From NCBI GenBank assembly GCA_003260025.2, contig QFZU02000031.1:159594-223593 (forward strand): a stretch of DNA of 64,000 bases. Direction: 5' to 3'. A program made the translations under genes and the position numbers. Within the stretch, counting starts at the first letter, position 1. Every line of letters starts with the position of its first letter. The DNA is from Microbispora triticiradicis (GTDB lineage: Bacteria > Actinomycetota > Actinomycetes > Streptosporangiales > Streptosporangiaceae). Under the pieces are notes generated by a model, which made no database searches, had not been told where the DNA came from, and saw nothing but the letters and a program-made list of their open reading frames with translations. Positions 8,497 through 17,639 of this stretch are shown piece by piece.

Positions 8497-11400
8497 CTCT
8501 CGTTCGCTTCAGGCCGGCCCGCCGGTACGGGGCCCGCACCGGCGGGCCGCTCTTCACGCCGCGGGCCGAGGCGGACGAGGACGCTGTGCGCGATGTCGGC
8601 GACGGTGCCGCCGCCGCGCATCAGCTCCATGGGCGGGATGTCGATGCCGAACCGGCCGCGGATGGAGGTCAGCAGTTCGGTGGCCATCAGGGAGTCCAGG
8701 CCGTACTCGTCCAGCCGCCGGTCGCTCGCGATCTGGTCGGCCGGGACGAGCATGACGGTGGACAGCAACCGGGTGATCTGCTCGGTGAGGTACGCGTACC
8801 CCTGCTCGTGGCTCATCTCCGCCAGCAGCGACGGCAGGTCGGGCCCCGGCTCCTCCGTGCCGGGCGGCAGCACCAGCGACAGCCACGGACGCCGCAGGCC
8901 GGGCAGGACCTGCCGCAACCGGCCCCAGTCGCAGCGGCCGACCATGGCGACGTCGGCGTGCTCGCCGAGCATGTCCCCTACGGCGTCCAGCGCCCGGTCG
9001 GGCGACATCGGCGGGATCCCGGCCTTGGCCAGCGCCTCTCCCTGCCTGCCCCGGGTCAGCACCCCGGTCTCCGCGAGCGCGCCCAGGCAGGCGGTGAGGC
9101 CGGGCAGGCCCTCCCGGTTCCGCCGCCGGGCCAGCGCCTCCAGGAACAGGTTCGCGGCGACGTACGAGGTCTGGCCGATGTTGCCGACGGTGGTGAGGGA
9201 GGAGTACATGACGAACAGCTCCAGGGGGAGATCCAGGGTCAGCTCGTCCAGCACCATCGCGCCGGCGACCTTGGGGTGCAGGACCGCCCGGATCCGGTCG
9301 TCGCCGAGGTCGGCAAGCAGGCCGTCGTCGAGGTGCATGGCCGCGTGGACGACGCCGCGCAGCGAATGGCCGCCGGTGTCCAGGTCGCGCAGGATCCGCC
9401 GTACGGCGTCGCGGTCGGCCACGTCGGCCGCGTACGCGCGGACCTCCACCCCCGCCGCCTCCAGTTCCGCCAGCAGAGCGGGAGCCTCGGGCGCCTCGGC
9501 GCCCCGGCGGCCGACCAGGGCCAGGTGGCGGGCGCCCCACTGGGCGAGGCGGCGGGCCGTCGCCGCGCCGAAGCCGCCCAGGCCGCCCGTGACCAGGTAG
9601 GTTCCCTCCGGGTCCAGGCGCGGCGCCGACCGCTGGGGCCGTACGGTGACCGGTTCGTCGCGCGGGTCGAAGGACACCACGACTTTTCCGATATGCCGGG
9701 AATGGCGCATCATGGCGAAGGCGTCGGCGACGCGGGCGGCCGGGAACACCGTGTGCGGCAGCGGCCGGAACCGCCGGGAGTGGTAGAGGGAAGCGGCCTG
9801 CGACGTGCTGTCCGCCATCAGCTCGGGCGCCTTCCACATCAGGGTGCCGATGTCCACGCCGTAGAACGCGATGTTGTCGGAGAACGGGCGCAGCAGCAGG
9901 GACCTGTTCTGGTAGATGTCCCGTTTGCCGAGCTCGACGAACCGGCCGCCGTGCCGCAGGCATTCGACGCCCCGGGTGATGGCCTCACCGGCCAGCGAGT
10001 TGAGCACGATGTCCACGCCCTGGCCCCCGGTCAGTTCCCTGACCTGCTCGGCGAAGTGCAGGCTGCGCGAGTCGAGGACGTGGTCGGCTCCCATCGCGAG
10101 CAGCAGGTCGCGTTTGGCGGCCGTGCCGGCGGTCGCGATCACGCGGGCGCCGTGGAGCCGGGCGTACTGCAGCGCGGCCAGGCCGACCCCACCGGCGCCG
10201 CCGTGGACCAGGATCGTCTCGCCCGCCCTGACCCGCGCGCAGTAGCCCAGCGAATGATGCGCGGTGGAGAACGCCATCGGCATGGTGGCGGCCTCGGTGA
10301 AGGTCATCCCCTCGGGGACGGGGACGGCCGCCCACGCCTTGACCCTCGCGTGACTGGCGAATCCGACCGGTCCCGCGGCCATGACCCGGTCGCCCGGCCG
10401 CGTCCCGGTGACGGCGGCGCCGACCGCGGTGACTATCCCGGCGCATTCCAGGCCCAGTCCGTGCCCGCCGAAGACCGCTTCGACGGCCTCGGCGGGCAGC
10501 AGGTTCACCGCGTGCATCACGTCGCGGTAGTTCAGCCCGATCGCCCGCACCTCGACCACGAGCTCGTCGGGCTCGGGCTCCGGGACAGGGATCTCCTCCC
10601 AGGCCAGCGTGTACGACAGCCCCGGATCGCACACCTTGAGCCGGTAGGCGTCGCCCGAGCCGGCGGCCAGGGCCCGGCCGGGCTCGCCCGGCTCCAGCAG
10701 CCGCGGCACGAAACGGCCCCGGCGGGTGAGCAGGATCTCGTCCTCCTCGTCCGGGGCGAGCAGTTCCGCCGCCAGGCGGCCGGCGTCCTGTGCGGCGTCA
10801 CCGGTGGGATGCAGGCAGAGCCGGCGTATCGCCGGCCGCGGCTGCTCGTTGCCCAGCGAACGCGTCGTCCCCCAGGTCGCCGCGTCCTCGGGGTGGAGCC
10901 GGACGTCGGTGAGGCGAGGTTCCGGCAACGCGCCGCAGGGGCGGGCGACCAGCCACACCGTGGTCGCGACGTGCTCGGGCAGTTGCTCGCAGGCCAGCGC
11001 GACGGCCCGCAGCGCCGCGGCCCGCCGGGCGATCCGCTCGACCGCCGCCTTCGGCTCGGTGTCGATGGTCGACTCCGGCTCGGTGTCGTCGGCTGGGCCC
11101 GGTTCGGTGTCGTCGGCTCCGCCCAGGACGACCGCGATGGTGACCGTCCCGGCGGTGAGCGGGAAGCGGTCGGTCCAGTGGTCGGGGTCGTCACTGAGCG
11201 GCGAGTGGAGCACGTCGCCCCCTCGGGACCGCAGCAGCGCCCCCAGCTCGGCGGTCAGCGCGCCGGTCCCGTCCTCACCGGCGATGATCCACGTGCCGGC
11301 GGCGTCCGGCACGGCGTGCACGGTGGCCGGAGCGTCTCCAGCGGTGGCCGGAGCGATTCCAGCGGTGGCCGGGGCGTTTCGAGCGGTGGCCGGGGCGCCC

Positions 11401-14400
11401 TTGGCGGTGGCCAGCGTCACCGAGAAGTCGCCGGCCGCGAGTTCGTCGTCGTCGCCGGTCTGGACGACTTCGGTGTAACCGGCCTCCGCCAGCATCTCCG
11501 GCCATTGCTCCCGGGACAGCAGCGGTGAGTGCGGGCGCAGGTGCCGGTCGGTGAAGTCCCAGAACTCCTCCTGCACGCCGAGGAACGGCAGCAGGGTCCC
11601 CACCCGGTGCGGTTCGGCGATGAGCAACTGGCCGCCGGGCACCAGGAGGGTGGACAGGTGGTGCAGCGCGGCGGGCAGGTCACGGGCCAGGTGCAGGCTG
11701 TTCGCCGCGACCACGAGGTCGAATCCGCCCGCGGCCAGTCCCTGCCCGGCCGGGTCGGCGTCCAGGTCGAGTACGGCGTAGTCGACGAAGTCGAAGCCGG
11801 CGAAGCGCTGCCGCAACCGGGGCAACGCCGCTTCGGCCCGGTCGGTGACGAGGTAGCGGGTGCGGTCGGCGGGCAGGACGGGCAGCAGCATGGCGGTGGT
11901 GCCGCCGGTCCCCGCACCGGCTTCCAGGACACGCAGCGGCCGGTCGGCCGGCCAGCGCCGGACGATCTGCTCGACCAGTGCCCGGGCGATCCGGTTGGTG
12001 AACAGGTTGACCGGCCCGACGTCGTGGAACTGTTCCAACAGGTCCTGGCCGCCGCCGGAGCCCAGGACCTCGGAGGCGGTGAGCCGGCCCGTGAGCAGTT
12101 CGGGCAGGCACCGCCCGGCCCGTACGGACAGGGCGCTCTGGGCGGCGAAGGCGGCTCCCCGGCTGAGGAGGTCCCGGTGCAGATCCCGGACCAGGTTCCG
12201 GTGCAGTTCACGGTGCAGGTCATGGTTGGGATCCCGGCTGGGATCCCGGGGGAGGTCGCCGTGCGGTTCGCGCGGGTCCCCGCCCGCCGGCGTCAGGCGG
12301 AGGCCGCCCTCGGCCGGGCGCTCCAGCAGTCCGTGCCGCTCCAGCAGCGGCAGGGCCGCACGCAGCATCCGCCGGTGATGCGCCTCCGGGCACGCCTCGA
12401 TCAGTTCCTCGACGCCGAGCGGCCGCCCGTCGGCCGGCCGCGCGCTCGGCTGGGTGCTCGGCTGGGCGCTCAGCTCGCCGAGCGCGCCGGCCAGCGTACG
12501 GGCGAAGACCTCTTCGAGCCGCGCCGCGTACCGCGGGTAGTCCAGCTCGTGCCAGGCCGAGCGCAGCCGGTCGATCCGCTCGGCCGCGCCGGACAGGATC
12601 TCCCCGGGGCCGGGCGCCGGCCACGGCTCGGCGGGGGCGCCGGCCCGGGGCGCGGCCCGAAGCGCCGTCTCGTACCGGGTGACCGGGGTGATGTGGACGC
12701 CGGGCATCCGGCGGAGCCGGCAGCCCTCCACCTCGGCGGCGATCCGGCCGTCGTCGTCGGCGACCACCAGGTCCCAGCAGACCTCCTCGGCACTGCTGGA
12801 GCGTTCCCGCACGTACACCAGCCCTCGCGCCGAGGGCCTTCCCCACAGGCGGACGGAGCCGATCGCGGCGGGCATGTAGCCGCGGCCCGAGCGCAGCGAC
12901 TCCACCAGCCACAGCACGCCGGCCTGCAGCGCGCTGTCCAGCACCACCGGATGCATCTGGTAGCGCCCCTGTCCCTGCTCCGGACACGAGTAGGCGCCCA
13001 GCACCTCTCGCTCGCCCATCCACAGCTCGGTCAGGACCTGGAACTCCGGCCCCCACACCATCTGTCCCTCGGCGGCCCGCGCGTAGTAGCCGGGCACGTC
13101 CACGCGGGTGCGGATGCGGGCGCGCAGCGCGGCCACGTCCAGCGGCGGCGGGATCGGGCGCAGCAGCGGCCGCACCCGGGCCCGGAAGTGCTCGCGCGGC
13201 TGTTCGGCCTGCCGCCCGGCGCTCGCCACGGTCACCACTCCGGTCTCGGCGCAGAGCGACGTCTGCGCGTACACCGGATCGGCGGCGGCCTGCGACGGGA
13301 CGACCATGGCCCGGCTGATGTCGACCCTGTCCACCTCCACCGCCTCGGCGGTGTCCGGTAGGGCCAGCCGGGCCGCGGCGATGGCCATCTCCACGTATCC
13401 GGTGGCCGGCATCACGGCGGCGCCGCCGGCCCGGTGATCGGCCACCCAGGGCACCCGGACCCGGTCGATCTCCCCCTGCCAGGTCGGGTCCAGCACCGGC
13501 AGCCGCTGTCCCAGCAGCGGATGCTGGATCGTCGGGTCGACGTCGGTCCGCACCCAGGTGTGCGGGCCGCCGATCCAGTGCCGTTCGCGCTGCCAGGGGT
13601 AGGCCGGCAGGGATCGCACCGCCCCGGGGCGGGGGAAGTACCGATCCCAGTCGAGCCGCGCACCGGCCGCGACGAGGTCCGCGACCGCTCGGCGTACCCG
13701 CGCGGGGCCCGGCTCGTCGCGGCGCAGGGTGGCCACGACGGCCGCGCGTACCCGCGCGGAGCCGCTTATCCGGCGCAGGTACGAGCGCAGCACGGGATGC
13801 GGGCCGATCTCCAGCAGCACGTCGAAGCCGTCGCCGAGCACCCGCTCGACCGCCGCGGCGAACCGGACCGGCTCCCGGACGTTCCGCCACCAGTACGTCG
13901 CGTCGAGTTCCGGCCCCCGGACCAGGTCGCCCGTCACCGTGGACACCAGGGGGACACGCGCCGGGCCGGGCCGCAACCCGGCGAGTCCGTCGGCCAGGGG
14001 CTGCCGCGCCGGCTCCATGGCACCGCTGTGGAAGGCGTAGTCCAGGTCCAGCTCGCGGAAGAAGACCCTGCGTGCGGAGAGGTCCTCACCCAGGGACTTC
14101 AGCGACCCGTCCGGTCCGGCGATCGTGACGTCGCGGTCGGAGTTGACCGCCGCGAGCTCCAGGTCCGGGTAGCCCGCCAGGATCTGCCTGGCCGCGGTCT
14201 CGGGCAGCCCGAGCGCGGCCATCCGGCCCTGCCCCCTGGTGATCGACTGCGCGACGCCGCGCTCGGAGATCACCCGCGCCGCCTGGGCCAGTGACAGGGC
14301 GCCGGCGGTGTGGGCGGCGGCGACCTCGCCGACGCTGTGGCCGAGCACCGCTCCCGGCCGTACGCCCGCCGCCTTGAGCATCTCCACCAGGCCGACCTGG

Positions 14401-16337
14401 ACGGCGAACAGCAACGGCTGCGCCACTTCCGTGGCCGAGAGCCGGGACCGTTCGGCGGGCAGGGACAGCTCCTCGATCACCGACCAGCCGAGTGCATCGG
14501 ACAGTTCGGCGTCGACCGCCTCCACGGCCGATCGGAAGTCGTCGTCGGACAGCAGGTCGGCGCCCATCCCTGCCCACTGAGAACCGTTGCCGGAGAACGC
14601 GAACGCCACCCGCCCGTGCTCCACCGCCTCCGACTCCGCCACGGCCGCGTCCCCGGCTCCGAGCCGCCTGCCCGCACCCGGCCCACCGGATTCACCGGAC
14701 GGGCTCGCAGGGGCGGCCGGCTCCGAAGCGTCCACCAGGCTCGCCAGCGCCCGTGCCGCCGCCTCCGCGGTGCCGGCCAGCACCACGGCGCGATGCCGGT
14801 GGCCGCCACGCCGCCGGGTCGCGGTGTGGGCCACGTCGTAGAAGTCCCGTTCATCGAGTGACGCCAGGTGGGCGGCGGTCCGTTCCACGGCTTCCCGCAG
14901 CGCCGGCCGGCTGCGCGCGGACACGACGACGGGCAGCGCTCCTGTGGGGGGTGCCGGTGCCTCGCGGGGGGCGGCCGGTGCTTTGAGAGGGGCGGCCGGT
15001 GCTTTGAGGGGGACGGGTGGTGCGGCCAGTGCCACATGGGCGTTGGCGCCCCCGAATCCGAAGGAGTTGATACCGATCACCGGTCGCTCGCCCGCCGCGT
15101 CCAGTGGCCGCGACTCGGTGGTGACGCTCAGCCCAAGGGCGTCGAAGTCGATGCGGGGGTTGAGCGTGGCGGCGTGCAGCGAGGGCGGGATCACCCGGTG
15201 CCGGAGCACCAGCAGGGCCTTGAACAGCCCCGGCATGCCGGAGGCGGGTTCCAGGTGCCCCAGGTTGGTCTTCACCGAGCCGATGGGCAGGGCTCCGCGC
15301 GTACGCCGGTTGCCCAGCGCCCGCCCGAGCGCCTGACACTCGGCCGGATCACCGGCCTGGGTGCCGGTGCCGTGCGCCTCCACGTACGCGATCTCGTCGG
15401 GACTCACGCCCGCTGTGGCGTACACCTGCCGTAACAGGGCCTCCTGCGCGTCGGCGTTCGGCAGCGCAAGCCCTCTGGTGTGGCCGTCGTTGTTGGTGGC
15501 GGCGCCGACGATGACGCCGTGGACGCGGTCCCCGTCGGCGAGCGCGTCGGCCAGGCGCTTGAGCACGACCACACCGCCGCCCTCCGCGCGTACGAACCCG
15601 TCGGCGTCGGCGGAGAAGGCCCGGCACCGGCCGGTCGGCGACAGCATCGACGCCTGACTGAAACCGATGAAGGGGCCCGGGCTGAGCAGCAGGTTGACCC
15701 CGCCGGCCAGCGCCACCCGGCTGGAGCCCTCCGCGAGCGACCGCCAGGCACGCTCCACGGCCGTCAGCGACGAGGAGCACGCGGTGTCGATGCTCATGCT
15801 CGGCCCGCGCAGGTCGAAGAAGTGCGACAGCCGGTTGGCCGCGATGGACAGCGTTCCCCCCGACATCGAGTACGGGCCCAGGCCGCCCGGCTCCAGCGCC
15901 TGCATCGTGCCGTAGGCGGGATCGGAGATGCCGACGAACACGCCGGTGTCCGTGCCCGCGAGCACCGCCGGGTCGATGCCCGCGTCGTCCAGGGCCTCGA
16001 CCGCCATCTCCAGCAGCAACCGCTGCTGCGGGTCCATCGAGGCGGCCTCTTTGGGGGAGATGCCGAAGTAGGCGGCGTCGAAGGCGGTGACGTCCCCGTC
16101 GAGGAAGCCTCCGGCCCGGGTGTAACTCCTGTTCGGCCTTGGCGTGACCTCGTCGACGAAGCGATCGGCCTCGAACCTGCTCGGCGGAATCCGGCCGACC
16201 AGATCGGCGCCCTGCCGCAGCGCCTGCCACAGCCCGTCCAGGTCCACGATCCCACCCGGCAGGCGGCATCCCACGCCCACCACCGCCGCCGCGTGCTCCG
16301 GCCAGGCCTGTTCCGCTGTCGGGTCGTCCGCGCTCAT
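8493..16337 (-). CDS. fully reducing, C-methylating single-module type I PKS
   Basis: Polyketide synthase of about 2,614 residues with one complete module. KS at about 20-440 (DTACSSSL, Cys near 187; EAHGTGT; NLGHLE). AT at about 570-880 (GHSVGE near 666; YAFHS, more malonyl-like than methylmalonyl-like). DH at about 930-1190 (HRAGGAAVMP; LDSALQ). C-methyltransferase at about 1440-1600 (EAGAGTGGTT). ER at about 1860-2190 (HGGAGGVGLAA). KR at about 2240-2430 (TGGLGGFG, LDDG, catalytic Tyr in SYVAANL). ACP at about 2510-2590 (YGLDSLM, Ser near 2548). No thioesterase follows. This HR-PKS-like order suggests iterative use. ATG at 16337 is chosen for its GGAAGGGCG ribosome site; a start 9 codons upstream is possible. 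Low-complexity repeats occupy several linkers. Confidence 0.92.
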   Translation of the reverse strand: MSADDPTAEQAWPEHAAAVVGVGCRLPGGIVDLDGLWQALRQGADLVGRIPPSRFEADRFVDEVTPRPNRSYTRAGGFLDGDVTAFDAAYFGISPKEAASMDPQQRLLLEMAVEALDDAGIDPAVLAGTDTGVFVGISDPAYGTMQALEPGGLGPYSMSGGTLSIAANRLSHFFDLRGPSMSIDTACSSSLTAVERAWRSLAEGSSRVALAGGVNLLLSPGPFIGFSQASMLSPTGRCRAFSADADGFVRAEGGGVVVLKRLADALADGDRVHGVIVGAATNNDGHTRGLALPNADAQEALLRQVYATAGVSPDEIAYVEAHGTGTQAGDPAECQALGRALGNRRTRGALPIGSVKTNLGHLEPASGMPGLFKALLVLRHRVIPPSLHAATLNPRIDFDALGLSVTTESRPLDAAGERPVIGINSFGFGGANAHVALAAPPVPLKAPAAPLKAPAAPREAPAPPTGALPVVVSARSRPALREAVERTAAHLASLDERDFYDVAHTATRRRGGHRHRAVVLAGTAEAAARALASLVDASEPAAPASPSGESGGPGAGRRLGAGDAAVAESEAVEHGRVAFAFSGNGSQWAGMGADLLSDDDFRSAVEAVDAELSDALGWSVIEELSLPAERSRLSATEVAQPLLFAVQVGLVEMLKAAGVRPGAVLGHSVGEVAAAHTAGALSLAQAARVISERGVAQSITRGQGRMAALGLPETAARQILAGYPDLELAAVNSDRDVTIAGPDGSLKSLGEDLSARRVFFRELDLDYAFHSGAMEPARQPLADGLAGLRPGPARVPLVSTVTGDLVRGPELDATYWWRNVREPVRFAAAVERVLGDGFDVLLEIGPHPVLRSYLRRISGSARVRAAVVATLRRDEPGPARVRRAVADLVAAGARLDWDRYFPRPGAVRSLPAYPWQRERHWIGGPHTWVRTDVDPTIQHPLLGQRLPVLDPTWQGEIDRVRVPWVADHRAGGAAVMPATGYVEMAIAAARLALPDTAEAVEVDRVDISRAMVVPSQAAADPVYAQTSLCAETGVVTVASAGRQAEQPREHFRARVRPLLRPIPPPLDVAALRARIRTRVDVPGYYARAAEGQMVWGPEFQVLTELWMGEREVLGAYSCPEQGQGRYQMHPVVLDSALQAGVLWLVESLRSGRGYMPAAIGSVRLWGRPSARGLVYVRERSSSAEEVCWDLVVADDDGRIAAEVEGCRLRRMPGVHITPVTRYETALRAAPRAGAPAEPWPAPGPGEILSGAAERIDRLRSAWHELDYPRYAARLEEVFARTLAGALGELSAQPSTQPSARPADGRPLGVEELIEACPEAHHRRMLRAALPLLERHGLLERPAEGGLRLTPAGGDPREPHGDLPRDPSRDPNHDLHRELHRNLVRDLHRDLLSRGAAFAAQSALSVRAGRCLPELLTGRLTASEVLGSGGGQDLLEQFHDVGPVNLFTNRIARALVEQIVRRWPADRPLRVLEAGAGTGGTTAMLLPVLPADRTRYLVTDRAEAALPRLRQRFAGFDFVDYAVLDLDADPAGQGLAAGGFDLVVAANSLHLARDLPAALHHLSTLLVPGGQLLIAEPHRVGTLLPFLGVQEEFWDFTDRHLRPHSPLLSREQWPEMLAEAGYTEVVQTGDDDELAAGDFSVTLATAKGAPATARNAPATAGIAPATAGDAPATVHAVPDAAGTWIIAGEDGTGALTAELGALLRSRGGDVLHSPLSDDPDHWTDRFPLTAGTVTIAVVLGGADDTEPGPADDTEPESTIDTEPKAAVERIARRAAALRAVALACEQLPEHVATTVWLVARPCGALPEPRLTDVRLHPEDAATWGTTRSLGNEQPRPAIRRLCLHPTGDAAQDAGRLAAELLAPDEEDEILLTRRGRFVPRLLEPGEPGRALAAGSGDAYRLKVCDPGLSYTLAWEEIPVPEPEPDELVVEVRAIGLNYRDVMHAVNLLPAEAVEAVFGGHGLGLECAGIVTAVGAAVTGTRPGDRVMAAGPVGFASHARVKAWAAVPVPEGMTFTEAATMPMAFSTAHHSLGYCARVRAGETILVHGGAGGVGLAALQYARLHGARVIATAGTAAKRDLLLAMGADHVLDSRSLHFAEQVRELTGGQGVDIVLNSLAGEAITRGVECLRHGGRFVELGKRDIYQNRSLLLRPFSDNIAFYGVDIGTLMWKAPELMADSTSQAASLYHSRRFRPLPHTVFPAARVADAFAMMRHSRHIGKVVVSFDPRDEPVTVRPQRSAPRLDPEGTYLVTGGLGGFGAATARRLAQWGARHLALVGRRGAEAPEAPALLAELEAAGVEVRAYAADVADRDAVRRILRDLDTGGHSLRGVVHAAMHLDDGLLADLGDDRIRAVLHPKVAGAMVLDELTLDLPLELFVMYSSLTTVGNIGQTSYVAANLFLEALARRRNREGLPGLTACLGALAETGVLTRGRQGEALAKAGIPPMSPDRALDAVGDMLGEHADVAMVGRCDWGRLRQVLPGLRRPWLSLVLPPGTEEPGPDLPSLLAEMSHEQGYAYLTEQITRLLSTVMLVPADQIASDRRLDEYGLDSLMATELLTSIRGRFGIDIPPMELMRGGGTVADIAHSVLVRLGPRREERPAGAGPVPAGRPEANER

Positions 16338-16711
16338 GTCGCCCTTCCTGCTCAGGTCCACCACGACTCGGCACTTCGCCGGTCGGCTCGCTGTCTCGGC
16401 CAGGGTCCACCGTGTCTGACTTGCGCACCTGACACAGGCCAGGCGGATTCGTCACCATGTCACCACAACTGGTGGTATGTGCCTAGGTACACTCCGTATT
16501 TGTCCTGAAGAATGATGTTGTGCGAGGAATGGCCAAAACCATTGCGGCCCGTACTCGCCCGTCGTTCAGGCCAGGACAATCAGCGGCAGAAAGTAGATAC
16601 TGATCAGGTGAAGGTGACAACCAATCCTGCGCCTCTTCCCGGTGTGCGCGCTCAGGTCGTTCCCCGCTGACTCGACGGCTCCAACGCCGACGTCTCCTGC
16701 CGGAGGTTCGC
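16338..16711. other. intergenic promoter region upstream of the PKS
   Basis: About 370 bp without a convincing gene, between the PKS (minus strand) and the truncated LAL regulator (plus strand). It is locally less GC-rich around 16440-16610 and holds a short inverted repeat CACCA-N4-TGGTG near 16459-16472. It should carry the operon promoter, but I could not assign -35/-10 elements confidently. Confidence 0.4.
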
Positions 16712-17040
16712 ATGGAGCTGTGGGAGCGCTCCGGGCAGCTGGAGCTCCTCGGCGATCTGCTGCGGGCGACCGCCCACGGCGGTCGCGTGGCGGTGGTGGC
16801 GGGCGAGGCCGGGATCGGCAAGTCCGTGCTCGTGACCGAGTTCGCCCGGCGGTGCGGGCCGGCGGCGTGGGTGCTCTGGGGCGGTTGTGACCGGCTGATC
16901 ACACCGCGGGCGCTTGGTCCCCTGCACGACATCGGCCGCCAGACCGGAGGCGCACTGGCCGAGCGGTTGAACACCGGCGCCACGCAGGAGGAGCTCTTCA
17001 CGGCGTTTCTGGACGAGATCTCCGGCCCCGCGCAACACCT
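16712..17040 (+). pseudogene. truncated LAL (LuxR-type AAA) regulator
   Basis: N-terminal fragment, about 108 residues, of a large ATP-binding LuxR regulator. It begins ELWERSGQLELLGDLL, carries an intact Walker A (GEAGIGKS) and the WGGCDRLITPRALGPL segment that follows in LAL proteins. It then breaks off before Walker B and joins unrelated sequence near 17030. The NB core, TPR region and C-terminal HTH are missing; full-length members are about 900 residues. Its position divergent from the PKS suggests a former pathway activator, now dead. Confidence 0.75.
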
Positions 17041-17582
17041 GACGAATCACCCCTCTACGAGGCCGAGCGATCCGCCCGGGGGTACGTGCCCAACTACCTC
17101 AGGGTGCTGGCGCTACGGCCGGAGGTGTACGGCGCGTGGCTGCGCCTGGCGGAGGAAGTCAGGGCGGGCATGGACCTGCGCCGGTACGAACTGGTCACGC
17201 TGACGGCCGCCCGCAGTCTCGGTTCCTCGTACTGCGGTCTCGCGCACGCGGCCGTGCTGCTCGAACGGTTCTACGACGACACGGAGTTGCGGTCGATCAT
17301 GACCGACCGCCGCGATGCGGGCTGGCGCCGGTGGACGTCGCGGTGATGGACTTCGCGGACCGCGTCGCCCGGGATCCCACGGGTGTGACCGAGGGAGACG
17401 TCGCGGTCTTGCGCGGGCACGGACTGACCGATGCCGACATCCTCCAGATCGTCCTCGCCGTCTGCCTGCGCCGGTTCTTCAGCGGTGTTCTCTCCGCCGT
17501 CGGCGCCGTCCCCGATCCGGTCTTCGACGGGCTGCCGGCGGGTGTCCGGGCGGCTTTCGGAGGCACCGCCGAGACCTTCTGA
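17041..17582 (+). pseudogene. broken carboxymuconolactone decarboxylase-like gene
   Basis: Remnant of a CMD/AhpD-like protein. The first frame reads SPLYEAERSARGYVPNYLRV through SLGSSYCGLAHAAVL, with Cys and His in C-x3-H. Near 17321 the homology moves to another frame (GLAPVDVAVMDFADRVA onward) and ends properly at 17582. One missing base in the run GCGGGCTGG would explain it. The 5' end is also lost at the junction with the LAL fragment, so two separate lesions are present. A sequencing error could explain the frameshift but not the truncation. Confidence 0.7.
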
Positions 17583-17639
17583 AATGGCAACGCCCTGTCG
17601 CCGCCGAACCAGGTTCGGGGATCCGCCGTCTAAGGCACC

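Noticed and set aside
8427..11528. 1,033-codon plus-strand open frame opposite the PKS
   Set aside because: Antisense to a fully supported PKS; its translation is Gly/Arg/Gln-rich low-complexity with no domain, as expected from high-GC shadow frames.
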